DNA of 64,000 bases. It comes from a virus. Positions 55,701-63,671 of this stretch are shown here, in pieces; the first letter of the stretch is position 1; each line of letters opens with the position of its first letter. A program made the translations under genes and the position numbers. Below the pieces are notes generated by a model. That model ran no database searches, was not told the DNA's origin, and saw nothing but the letters and a program-made list of their open reading frames with translations. The stretch lies in IMG/VR virus record IMGVR_UViG_3300044646_001284, positions 1-64,000 of that record; one strand, written 5' to 3'.

Positions 55701-58700
55701 GTTACAAATTACTCTTCGTCTACTATAAGTCCTTTTGATTTTGCTTCAAGAACTTTTACAACTTCATCAAATAACCCAACACAAATTTTATCACCAAATG
55801 AAAGTTTTGTATTCGATTATGATTTTTACTTACCAAGAATTGATAAACTAACTCTTTCCAAAAATGGTGATTTTAATTTAGTTCTTGGAGATCCAAGCGA
55901 AGTCCCAATTCAACCACCAATATCATCTGATGTTTTAGATTTAGCAACAATAGTTAGTGATGCATATGTTTATAACATTAGTGAAGATGTAGACATAATT
56001 CTTTCTGATCACAGAAGATTTACTATGTCTGATATCAGAGACATTGAAAATAGAGTATCTAATTTAGAATTTTATACTACTCTCTCTTTGTTAGAATCTT
56101 CCACACAAAACTTACTTGTTGTTGATGGGAATGGATTAAATAGATTTAAATCTGGATTTTTTGTAGATGAGTTTAATAATTATGATACTTCAGATGCTGA
56201 TGACTTAAACTTTGATGCATTGATTGAAAATAAAACTTTAAGTGCTACTACAAACGAAGAAAGAATTGATTTATCTTTGTTTAGCACAGATGATTATACT
56301 GCAATTTCAAATATAAATCTCAACAATACTAACTGTAGTAATTTAAGATTGACAGGAACAAAATTATCCTTAAATTATTCTGAAGTAGAATCATCAAAGC
56401 AACCATTTGCAAGTAAAGTTGTAAATGTAAACCCATTTAATATTGTTACTTGGTCTGGAATTTTAGAATTAAGTCCAAATACTGACACTTGGTCAATTGT
56501 TGTAAACAGAACCAGAAGGGTAAGAGGACGTTTTGGTGGAATATCTATTAGAATTATTAACACCTTTCCATTCATAAGAATAGAAAGAAACAGAGGGGGA
56601 GTTGAAACTACTGTCACTTCAATCCCATTCATAAGAACCAGAAATATTAATTTCACTGCTGCGAAATTAAAACCAAACACAAGATTTAAACTCCTTTTTG
56701 ATAAGAGAGATTTAACTACAAATACTTCAAAATCTGCAGTATTTCCAAAATTCATTGAAATAACTAATATTTCTGGAACTTTCCAAATTGGAGAAACTGT
56801 AAAATGTATTAATTCTAAAGGAACCACAGATTGTTCTTTTAGAATTTGTACACCAAATCACAAGTCAGGTCCTATAGATTCTCCATCAACAACATTTACA
56901 TCTAACCCATATAACCCATCAGTTGGCATTTCAACTCAATATGGAGTTCAATCAACATTCTTGAATGTAGATACATCAACTTTATCAAGACAAGAAGTAA
57001 GTGAATTTTGGGGCAAAATCAATAAAGGAAATAAACTTGTAGGTTCTACAAGTAAAGCAAATGCTACTGTATCTGATGTTAGATTAATTACTGACAATGA
57101 AGGTGTTTTACTTGGAAGTATTTGGATTGATGAAAGTGATGAATTTAAAACTGGCCAAAGTTTAGTTGAAGTTGTTCCAAATACAACAACACAAAACCTT
57201 CCAGGAGAGTCTGTAGTTAATTCTGCATCTACATTATTTACATCTCAGGGTCAAAAAATAGACAACCTAACAGTGACATATTATGACCCATTGGCACAAA
57301 CATTCTTGGTAGAAGAAGAAAATGGGATTATCCCAACATCAGTTGATGTTTACTTTGCATCTAAAGATGATAATCTCCCAATTACATTAGAAATTAGAGA
57401 AGTGTCATTTGGAACTCCTGGAGGAACAGATAAGGTTGTTCCTGGATTGAGGAAAGTTTTATCTGCTTCACAAGTAAACATAAGCACTAATGCAAGTGTT
57501 GCAACTACATTTACATTTGATACTTTAACAAATCTTTCAGCAGGAGAATATTCAATAGTTCTTCTTTCAGATTCTTTAGAATATAATGTTTGGGTGTCTG
57601 AACTTGGCGCAGAAGATATTTCTACTGTAAATCTCCCAACAGTAAATAAAATCTTTATCAGCAAACAACCATCTTTAGGAACCTTATTCAAATCTCAAAA
57701 TGGAACTACTTGGGTTCCAAGTCCATTAGAAGATTTGAAATTCACTCTCAAAAAAGCAGAGTTTATAACCAGCGGAGGAACTGCAAGATTATATAATTCT
57801 ACAGTTTCATTGACAAGTCCAGAAAATAAACTTGCTGATAATCCAATAGTTGCAATTTCAACTGCTGGTCAAGTTGTGGGTGATGGTAGACATATTTTAG
57901 TATTCCATCCAAATCATGGAATGCATTCTTCTTCAAATAAAGTTCAAATCACTGGCGTTCAGTCTGATGTTCTTCCAGAAAAACTAACAGTTTCCTATGC
58001 AACCACAGACAGTGGTGCCATTTCAGTTGCAAGCACTGCTATCTTTACAACTTTTGAAGGAACTGCAGTCAGTGTAGCAAATCCAGGTTATGTTCAAATT
58101 TCAAATGAAATTATCAAATATGAAGATGTGGGAATTGACCAATTATTGAATGTTACAAGAGGTTTTTATGGAACAACTTTACAAAACCACAATATCAATG
58201 ATTTAGTTTATAAGTATGAATTCAATAATGTTTCCTTGAATAGAATCAATACAGAACACACCTTAATATCCAATCCAAATCCAACATTAAACAATTATTA
58301 TATTCAAGTTAGTGCAGGGTCTTCATTCACCCAAACAAAACTTGGTGGTGGAGAAAATGTCTATGCAACTAAGAATAAGCAATTTAGCGAACTTACTTTC
58401 AATGATAGATTTATTGAAAGATTTAACAATACACAAGTATCAGCATCTGTAAGAACTATCACATCTACAAGTGTTGATGGTAGTGAAGTGTCATTTATTG
58501 ATAGTGGTTCTCAAACTGTAGGAATTAGTAGTATCAATAATTTAGAAACTCCAAGAATGGTTGCATCTAGAGTAAATGAAACCACTTACCTAAATGCCAC
58601 AAACTTTGCTGGTAGTAGATCATTTACTTTAGAGTTGAATCTTAGCACAAATGACCAAAATGTTTCTCCACTGATAGATTTAACACAAAACTTTGCAATT

Positions 58701-59177
58701 GGTAAAATTTATAATATTAATCAACCAGTTGGTCTGTCATCTTATGCATCTGACAATAGAGCAAACTCAAATACAGATGATTCTCATGATTTTGCATATG
58801 TGTCAAACAGGGTGAACTTAGAGCAAAGTGCAGATTCTCTCAAAGTTCTGTTCTCTGCTTATAGACACTCATCATCTGATGTAAGAGTTCTTTATAAGAT
58901 TTTTACAAATGATACTCCAGATAATGAACAAATTTGGAATTTGTTCCCAGGCTATGATAATTTGGATGTTAATGGAAATGTAATTAATTCTGATAATAAT
59001 GATGGAAGGTCTGATTTAAATGTTAGAAGTAGTTTGAATGGTGAATATTTAGATTATACTTTTACAATTGACAACTTACCATCATTTACTGGATTCCAAA
59101 TTAAAATTCTTGGAACTGGAACAAATCAAGCATACTCACCATTAATTAGAGAATTGAGAGCAATTGCATTGAGATGA
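52719..59177 (+). CDS. DUF4815-type virion structural protein (2,152 aa)
   Basis: Starts four bases after gp8. N-terminal ~600 residues match the DUF4815 pattern: SDSKNFYKVLFKPGVTVQTR, ELTTLQSILQNQVEKLGSAF, VVPGGFAYDSTFYSVEIEGS, RRTFDESGNYYVNPF. Middle part holds helical coiled sections and RRVRGRFGGISIRIIN; the C-terminal part is fibre-like (SNEIIKYEDVGIDQLLNVTR-GFYGTT). Such proteins occupy the gp10 position in cyanophages and connect baseplate to fibres; homology to gp10 itself is not visible. Confidence 0.8.
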   Translation: MPQSTNLNKNPYYDDFSDSKNFYKVLFKPGVTVQTRELTTLQSILQNQVEKLGSAFFKKNTVVVPGGFAYDSTFYSVEIEGSYKGIDVENYFSKLVGTTLTGRTSNVTAKVEKVLSRQDSIRNNTTLYIKYQSSSSENFTSNIFSDGEELTINQNITFDSGSILSGSSVAKTIAPTNRKSTSIASAAKIDSGVYFVRGYFVNVSTDTLVLDQYSNTPSYRVGLNISEEIINANQDSSLYDNAQGFSNFAAPGADRLKISLSLSKKSLTDFNDENFIELFRVVNGNLRKIKNETDSSYITDILARRTFDESGNYYVNPFNVESIDSLNDNLGNGGLYSEGESTENGIIPAEETGIIKVSAGKAYVQGYEIPTTTEVLSFPKPRTTAHVESSSAVFSTGNLLRVNNVKNIPNIGLTTDFTISLYDQRLSANVASGTTIGVARVYDFSSYITSYENQASQFNLHAFDIQVYSKIDTDSPLTSIVVGDYIKGNNSGSTGFVKTNSGQTLTLYQVSGQFIQNESLIVNGIGSTVAVGTFTNYSVDDIKAVSNGTFVADSLLSKEVVLTGPFSLSVDAGVGTIRSNNGSSFASNLKVADIVKYPQVGVGSDIFAKITSINATKNQIVLATTSTVPNVCSGDLGISTSLQTVSVIKSQLIQTDDPSLTTNLNNNNIANVDFLNSNIYTKVSYNSVTKSSTTLTLPSLSGTDYVYSTFNPERYIVVNVDGSIENLTTATFTITGGGKNAEFTNLSATAGPCKVITTQIKSNVSQKSKKLTRCASLTINKTKYTTPPNAGLAQTSVYGTRVEDDQISLNTSDIIQVHGVFESSSTSNPTLSWLELSGLNSTNSSVDDLIVGELVIGATSGAVALYAQKKSAARIDIIYKNDSVFALGETVTFSESGYTATTASINAGDKNIVNEFILDNGQRTHFYDFGRLIRKESSKEPSGRLTIFFDQFTYNTNDYGDLVAVNSYPTTLTKKLIPEFDGLRNTDVLDVRPRVTNYSSSTISPFDFASRTFTTSSNNPTQILSPNESFVFDYDFYLPRIDKLTLSKNGDFNLVLGDPSEVPIQPPISSDVLDLATIVSDAYVYNISEDVDIILSDHRRFTMSDIRDIENRVSNLEFYTTLSLLESSTQNLLVVDGNGLNRFKSGFFVDEFNNYDTSDADDLNFDALIENKTLSATTNEERIDLSLFSTDDYTAISNINLNNTNCSNLRLTGTKLSLNYSEVESSKQPFASKVVNVNPFNIVTWSGILELSPNTDTWSIVVNRTRRVRGRFGGISIRIINTFPFIRIERNRGGVETTVTSIPFIRTRNINFTAAKLKPNTRFKLLFDKRDLTTNTSKSAVFPKFIEITNISGTFQIGETVKCINSKGTTDCSFRICTPNHKSGPIDSPSTTFTSNPYNPSVGISTQYGVQSTFLNVDTSTLSRQEVSEFWGKINKGNKLVGSTSKANATVSDVRLITDNEGVLLGSIWIDESDEFKTGQSLVEVVPNTTTQNLPGESVVNSASTLFTSQGQKIDNLTVTYYDPLAQTFLVEEENGIIPTSVDVYFASKDDNLPITLEIREVSFGTPGGTDKVVPGLRKVLSASQVNISTNASVATTFTFDTLTNLSAGEYSIVLLSDSLEYNVWVSELGAEDISTVNLPTVNKIFISKQPSLGTLFKSQNGTTWVPSPLEDLKFTLKKAEFITSGGTARLYNSTVSLTSPENKLADNPIVAISTAGQVVGDGRHILVFHPNHGMHSSSNKVQITGVQSDVLPEKLTVSYATTDSGAISVASTAIFTTFEGTAVSVANPGYVQISNEIIKYEDVGIDQLLNVTRGFYGTTLQNHNINDLVYKYEFNNVSLNRINTEHTLISNPNPTLNNYYIQVSAGSSFTQTKLGGGENVYATKNKQFSELTFNDRFIERFNNTQVSASVRTITSTSVDGSEVSFIDSGSQTVGISSINNLETPRMVASRVNETTYLNATNFAGSRSFTLELNLSTNDQNVSPLIDLTQNFAIGKIYNINQPVGLSSYASDNRANSNTDDSHDFAYVSNRVNLEQSADSLKVLFSAYRHSSSDVRVLYKIFTNDTPDNEQIWNLFPGYDNLDVNGNVINSDNNDGRSDLNVRSSLNGEYLDYTFTIDNLPSFTGFQIKILGTGTNQAYSPLIRELRAIALR

Positions 59178-59407
59178 TAAAAAAATACGCTAAGGTTGAA
59201 GGACATCCCAATCTTTTGAGGGATTTGTCTACAAATGCAATAGTTAATACAGATAAAATTGGATTTGATAATTATACTTTAGCAAAAAGAAAAAGACAAG
59301 ATGAGCAAAAAAGAATTGATAATATTGAAGAATCTATATCTGAACTTAAATCTTCACTTGAAGATATTAAACAATTATTGAGGAAAGTTGCAAATGAATC
59401 CCAATGA
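59174..59407 (+). CDS. Small conserved structural-region protein (77 aa)
   Basis: KKYAKVEGHPNLLRDLSTNA (KVEGH-x-x-L-x-RD is typical of cyanophage and pelagiphage proteins between structural genes) and a C-terminal coiled coil (RIDNIEESISELKSSLEDIK). Overlaps the DUF4815 gene by 4 bp. Confidence 0.65.
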   Translation: MIKKYAKVEGHPNLLRDLSTNAIVNTDKIGFDNYTLAKRKRQDEQKRIDNIEESISELKSSLEDIKQLLRKVANESQ

Positions 59408-59579
59408 ACTTAATCTAGAAACTGTTTCAAAACTTTTTGAATTTGAAAAAATTTCCAGAGAAATAGATTCTTGCACTAATATTGATTTGCTCAAAAATCT
59501 TTGCAAATGTTATGTAAAACTTTATATGAAACAAGAAGAAGTTGTATCTTCTTTAGGATTACCAAATCTAAATAACTAA
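59394..59579 (+). CDS. Small helical protein (61 aa)
   Basis: ATG 59394 follows AGGAAAG by six bases; a TTG at 59388 is too close. LETVSKLFEFEKISREIDSC and NLCKCYVKLYMKQEEVVSSL. Conserved in position before gp13. Function unknown. Confidence 0.6.
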   Translation: MNPNELNLETVSKLFEFEKISREIDSCTNIDLLKNLCKCYVKLYMKQEEVVSSLGLPNLNN

Positions 59580-59592
59580 AAAGAGCACAATA

Positions 59593-60423
59593 ATGGCTAA
59601 ACCAGCATCAAGACAAGAACTTATTGATTATGCCTTAAGGCAACTTGGTGCCCCTGTATTGGAAATCAATGTTTCTGAAGAGCAAATTGATGACAGATTA
59701 GATGATGCTTTGCAGTATTTTAATGAGAGGCATTTTGATGGTGTTGAAAAAATGTTTCTTAAGTATAAAATTACTCAAGATGATATTGATAGGGGAAGGT
59801 CTAGAGGTGGTAGTAAAAATGTAGGTATAGTTACAACTACAGTTACAACTGGACTGGGGTCATTTAATTGGGAAGAAAACTCAAATTATATTCCAGTTCC
59901 TGATACAATTGTTGGTATAGAAAGAATCTTTAAGTTAGATAACAGAACAATCACATCTAATTTATTCAATGTAAACTATCAGTTATTTTTAAATGATATT
60001 TACTGGTTTAGCTCTACTGAACTTTTGAATTATTATGTAACAAAAAGATATCTTGAAGATATTGATTGGATTGTAAATCCACAAAGACAAATTAGATTTA
60101 ATAAGAGACAGAACAGATTATACTTGGATATGAGTTGGGATGCTGTTACTGTAAATAATTATCTTATAATGGAATGTTATAGAATATTGGACCCCAATAA
60201 TTATATAAAAGTTTATAATGATTCTTTCTTGAAACTTTATTTTACTGCATTACTCAAAAGGCAATGGGGTCAAAATTTAATTAAATTCAATGGCGTAAAA
60301 CTTCCTGGTGGAATTGAACTGAATGGAAGACAAATCTATGATGATGCAGTGAAGGAACTGGAAGACATTAGAATGAGAATGCTTAGTGAGTTTGAGACTG
60401 CACCCTTTGACCTTATTGGTTAA
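59593..60423 (+). CDS. 13: Neck protein gp13
   Basis: 276 residues (T4 gp13 309). PASRQELIDYALRQLGAPVL, VSEEQIDDRLDDALQYFNER, VPDTIVGIERIFKLDN, ELLNYYVTKRYLEDIDWIVN and FTALLKRQWGQNLIKFNGVK are diagnostic of gp13, a head-completion protein that joins gp14 to close the neck and bind the tail. Confidence 0.92.
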   Translation: MAKPASRQELIDYALRQLGAPVLEINVSEEQIDDRLDDALQYFNERHFDGVEKMFLKYKITQDDIDRGRSRGGSKNVGIVTTTVTTGLGSFNWEENSNYIPVPDTIVGIERIFKLDNRTITSNLFNVNYQLFLNDIYWFSSTELLNYYVTKRYLEDIDWIVNPQRQIRFNKRQNRLYLDMSWDAVTVNNYLIMECYRILDPNNYIKVYNDSFLKLYFTALLKRQWGQNLIKFNGVKLPGGIELNGRQIYDDAVKELEDIRMRMLSEFETAPFDLIG

Positions 60424-60427
60424 TATT

Positions 60428-60979
60428 ATGCAATACTACACATATGCTTATTTAAGAGAAAATAAAACTCCTTACTATATTGGTAAAGGAAAAGGAGATA
60501 GAGCATATCATAAAAATGGACATAAATCTCATGGAATTAATTTGCCCCCAATTGAAAGAATTATTATTTTAAAAAATAATCTAACAGAAATTGAAGCATT
60601 GCAACATGAAAAATATATGATTTCAATTTTTGGAAGAAAAGATTTGGGTTCTGGGATTTTATATAATAAAACTGATGGTGGAGACAATCCACCAAAAGCA
60701 AAACCAAATCAAATTAATAGAATAAAAGCAATACAAAATTTTTGGGACAATTTATCCCAAACTGAAAGAAAAACAAGAGGGAATAAAATTTCAAAAACTA
60801 AAAAAGGAAATGGAAATCATTTACCAACATGCAAAGTTGTTATAAATGAATTAAATATTGAATTTAATTCAATAAAAGAATGTGCTCAATATATTAATGG
60901 GGATCCTTCTACAATTGTAAAATGTTTGAACGGAAGAAGGCAGAATAGTCATAAAGGATATACTTTTAGTAGGTCATAG
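60428..60979 (+). CDS. GIY-YIG homing endonuclease (183 aa)
   Basis: Catalytic module at residues 3-85: YYTYAYLR...PYYIGKGKGDRAY, E61 in EIEALQHEKYMI, and LYNKTDGGDNPP. The C-terminus has a short repeat-type DNA-binding motif (SIKECAQYINGDPSTIVKCL then GYTFSRS), as in modular homing enzymes. ATG 60428 sits 5 bp after gp13 and the gene ends 2 bp before gp14, so it splits a normally contiguous pair. Lys/Asn-rich, even more AT-rich than its neighbours. Confidence 0.88.
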   Translation: MQYYTYAYLRENKTPYYIGKGKGDRAYHKNGHKSHGINLPPIERIIILKNNLTEIEALQHEKYMISIFGRKDLGSGILYNKTDGGDNPPKAKPNQINRIKAIQNFWDNLSQTERKTRGNKISKTKKGNGNHLPTCKVVINELNIEFNSIKECAQYINGDPSTIVKCLNGRRQNSHKGYTFSRS

Positions 60980-60981
60980 AT

Positions 60982-62358
60982 ATGTTAAATCCATTTTTCA
61001 TACAGGGAACATCAGGGGAACAAGGTCTTGTACAAGACCTGATAAATGAACAATTAAAAATGTATGGCATAGAAATTTACTATATGCCAAGAGAATTCGT
61101 GTCTGAAGGAAAAGTTATAAAAGAAGTTTTATATTCAAAATTTACTAAAGCATTTCCAATAGAAGCATACTTGGTAAATTATGAAGGTTTTGACCCAAAT
61201 AGTATTTTGATGAGTAAATTTGGAGTAAGAGTTACTGATGAAATGACTCTTATCATTTCATCAGAAAGATTTGAGACATATATTGGCGAATTGATGAAAG
61301 ATATTACCTTAGTAAAAAATGCTACAAGACCTAATGAAGGTGATTTACTTTATATTCCATTGAGCGATAGCTTTATGGAAATTAAGTATGTTGAAAATAG
61401 AAAACCATTCTATCAACTTCAAAAGAACTATGTTTATGAATTGAGATGTGAAGTATATGAAATAGAAGATGATGAAATAAAAACAACAATTGATTCTATT
61501 GATAAGTCATTGAAAGATGTAGGATATGAATCCACATTGAATATGTCAGGAATTGGAGTAACTGCAACTGCAACTACAACACTTGTTACTGGTGGGGTTC
61601 AAACTACAGAAATAATTAGTGGTGGATACAGATATACTTCTATTCCAACATTTAATGTTTCTTCTCCCATTTCTGGCACTAAAGCAACGCTTGTTGGTGT
61701 AGTAACCAGTAAAATGGGATTACTATCATCAAAGAGTTTAAGTGATGTATACATTCAGAATCCAGGATCTGGATACAATCCAAGCAAACCCCCAATAGTG
61801 GATGTTTCTGGGGGTGGTGGTTATGGTGCTCAAGTTAGAGTTGGAATTGCAACCTCTGGTAGCATAGGACCCATTCAGATAAACAATTCTGGACAGGGTT
61901 ATGTGCTTGAACCAGTAGTAACAATATCAAGTCCAGTTGGAGGAGGAGTAACTGCTGTTGCTAAAGCTTTCTTGAATAATGTTGGAGGTATTTCATCTAT
62001 TAGAATTGTCAATGCAGGATATGGTTACACACAAACTCCAACAATCACTGTTTCTGCTGGAACCACTGTTTCTACTGGCAACTTTGTCTTTAATGAAACA
62101 GTAACTGGTTCAATATCCAATGCAGTTGGAACTGTTAAAAATTGGGATTCAGAAACCAGAGAATTGAAGGTGACAGGATTTGGAACTAACTTTATAGTTG
62201 GTGATATTGTAGTTGGTGCAGCATCAAGTGCAATTTACATAGTTTCAAATAGAGAAGAATTTGAAACAACATCTGCATATGATAATTCTGACATTATTGA
62301 AGAAGAAGCAGATAATATTTTAGATTTTAGTGAAATTAATCCTTTTGGAGAAGTTTGA
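60982..62358 (+). CDS. 14: Neck protein gp14 with C-terminal beta extension
   Basis: 458 residues versus 256 in T4. The N-terminal 190 match gp14: GTSGEQGLVQDLINEQLKMY, IYYMPREFVSEGKVIKEVLY, MTLIISSERFETYIGELMKD, RPNEGDLLYIPLSDSFMEIK. The remaining 260 residues are G-x-G-Y repeats (QNPGSGYNPSKPPIVDVSGG; NAGYGYTQTPTITVSAG) shared with baseplate proteins of this phage. Acidic end. Confidence 0.9.
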   Translation: MLNPFFIQGTSGEQGLVQDLINEQLKMYGIEIYYMPREFVSEGKVIKEVLYSKFTKAFPIEAYLVNYEGFDPNSILMSKFGVRVTDEMTLIISSERFETYIGELMKDITLVKNATRPNEGDLLYIPLSDSFMEIKYVENRKPFYQLQKNYVYELRCEVYEIEDDEIKTTIDSIDKSLKDVGYESTLNMSGIGVTATATTTLVTGGVQTTEIISGGYRYTSIPTFNVSSPISGTKATLVGVVTSKMGLLSSKSLSDVYIQNPGSGYNPSKPPIVDVSGGGGYGAQVRVGIATSGSIGPIQINNSGQGYVLEPVVTISSPVGGGVTAVAKAFLNNVGGISSIRIVNAGYGYTQTPTITVSAGTTVSTGNFVFNETVTGSISNAVGTVKNWDSETRELKVTGFGTNFIVGDIVVGAASSAIYIVSNREEFETTSAYDNSDIIEEEADNILDFSEINPFGEV

Positions 62359-62372
62359 CTAAATACTAAATA
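62359..62372 (+). promoter_or_regulatory. Tandem CTAAATA late-type motifs
   Basis: CTAAATA CTAAATA in direct tandem (62359-62365, 62366-62372), 18 bp before ATG 62390. Either or both may be gp55-type late -10 elements for the gp15 and terminase genes. Confidence 0.5.
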
Positions 62373-62389
62373 ATGTGAAAAAATAAAAA

Positions 62390-63241
62390 ATGTTTGGTAG
62401 GTATTTTTATCATAAGTCAATACAAAAGACAGTAACTGCTTTTGGAACTTTATTTAATAATATACAGATCAGAAGATTTGATGAGAATGGAAATGCTTTA
62501 TCTGTATTAAAAGTTCCTTTTGCTTATGGTCCAACTCAAAAGTTTTTAGCAAGAATAGAGCAACAACCACAAGGAGATAGAAAAGTTGCTCTAACTCTTC
62601 CAAGAATGTCTTTTGAGATGACTACTATTGATTATGATGCCCAGAGGAAATCGTCAGTTATTCAAACATTCTCTGCTCCAAGATCTGACACTGGAAAGGC
62701 TGCAAAAGTATATTCCCCAACTCCATATAATATTGGATTTGAATTAAATATTATGAGCAAAATACAAGATGATGCTCTGCAAATTATAGAACAAATTTTA
62801 CCATTCTTTCAACCATCATTTAACATATCTGTTAGAATGATCCCAGAAATTAATGAAGTTAGGGATATTCCTGTAATTTTAAATAGAGTTGGGTTTAGAG
62901 ATGATTATGAGGGAGACTATACCACAAGAAGGATTATCATTTATACCTTAAACTTTACTGCAAAAACTTATCTGTTTAGTGAAATTCCTTCAGATGATCA
63001 AGGACTTATCAAAAAAGTTCAAGTTGATTATGCTACAGATGCTATCTTAAATGCAAGAAGGGAAGTTAGATATACATCTACTCCTAAAGCACTTGAAGAC
63101 TACAATGGAGATAATGTTATCAATACTGCTGATGACCCACTTATTCCATATGGGGATGATTTTGGATTTAACGAACAAATCATAGATTTCCAAGATTTCA
63201 AAGATTACAGTAGCAGTCAAGGAATTGATGTTGATATATAG
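62390..63241 (+). CDS. 15: Tail sheath stabiliser / completion protein gp15
   Basis: 283 residues (T4 gp15 272). MFGRYFYHKSIQKTVTAFGT, FNNIQIRRFDENGNALSVLK, VPFAYGPTQKFLARIEQQPQ and PRMSFEMTTIDYDAQRKSS are diagnostic. gp15 caps the top of the tail and joins it to the neck. The C-terminal 60 residues (TADDPLIPYGDDFGFNEQII) look like a small extension. Confidence 0.92.
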   Translation: MFGRYFYHKSIQKTVTAFGTLFNNIQIRRFDENGNALSVLKVPFAYGPTQKFLARIEQQPQGDRKVALTLPRMSFEMTTIDYDAQRKSSVIQTFSAPRSDTGKAAKVYSPTPYNIGFELNIMSKIQDDALQIIEQILPFFQPSFNISVRMIPEINEVRDIPVILNRVGFRDDYEGDYTTRRIIIYTLNFTAKTYLFSEIPSDDQGLIKKVQVDYATDAILNARREVRYTSTPKALEDYNGDNVINTADDPLIPYGDDFGFNEQIIDFQDFKDYSSSQGIDVDI

Positions 63242-63244
63242 TGT

Positions 63245-63661
63245 ATGGATAAAAAATTTTCAAAGTTAGAAAAATCTTTAGATATAGAAACTACTTTAGT
63301 TCCTATATCTAAAGAAGTTATTGATATCAAATCTACTGATGTTCCTAATGATCCACAAAAAGATTATGAATATAGTAGAGGTCAACTCTATAGTTTAATC
63401 TCAAAAGGACAAGAAGCAGTTGATGGTATATTGGAGATAGCTCAAGAATCTGGTCATCCAAGAGCATTTGAAGTTGCTGGTCAATTAATTAAATCTGTTG
63501 CAGATACTACAGATAAATTAATTGACCTTCAAAAGAAAATGAGAGACTTGGATGCACCTCAAAAAGGACCTACAACAGTCAACAATTCACTTTTTGTAGG
63601 TTCTACTGCAGAACTATCTAAACTTATAAAACAAGGTCTTCTAAATAATGAAGAAGAATAA
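63245..63661 (+). CDS. 16: Terminase small subunit gp16
   Basis: 138 residues (T4 gp16 164). KDYEYSRGQLYSLISKGQEA then VDGILEIAQESGHPRAFEVA and GQLIKSVADTTDKLIDLQKK, the helical core of T4-type small terminase, with a C-terminal gp17-contact tail (SLFVGSTAELSKLIKQGL). Recognises DNA for packaging. gp15 to gp16 spacing is 3 bp. Confidence 0.88.
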   Translation: MDKKFSKLEKSLDIETTLVPISKEVIDIKSTDVPNDPQKDYEYSRGQLYSLISKGQEAVDGILEIAQESGHPRAFEVAGQLIKSVADTTDKLIDLQKKMRDLDAPQKGPTTVNNSLFVGSTAELSKLIKQGLLNNEEE

Positions 63662-63671
63662 TATTCTATAA

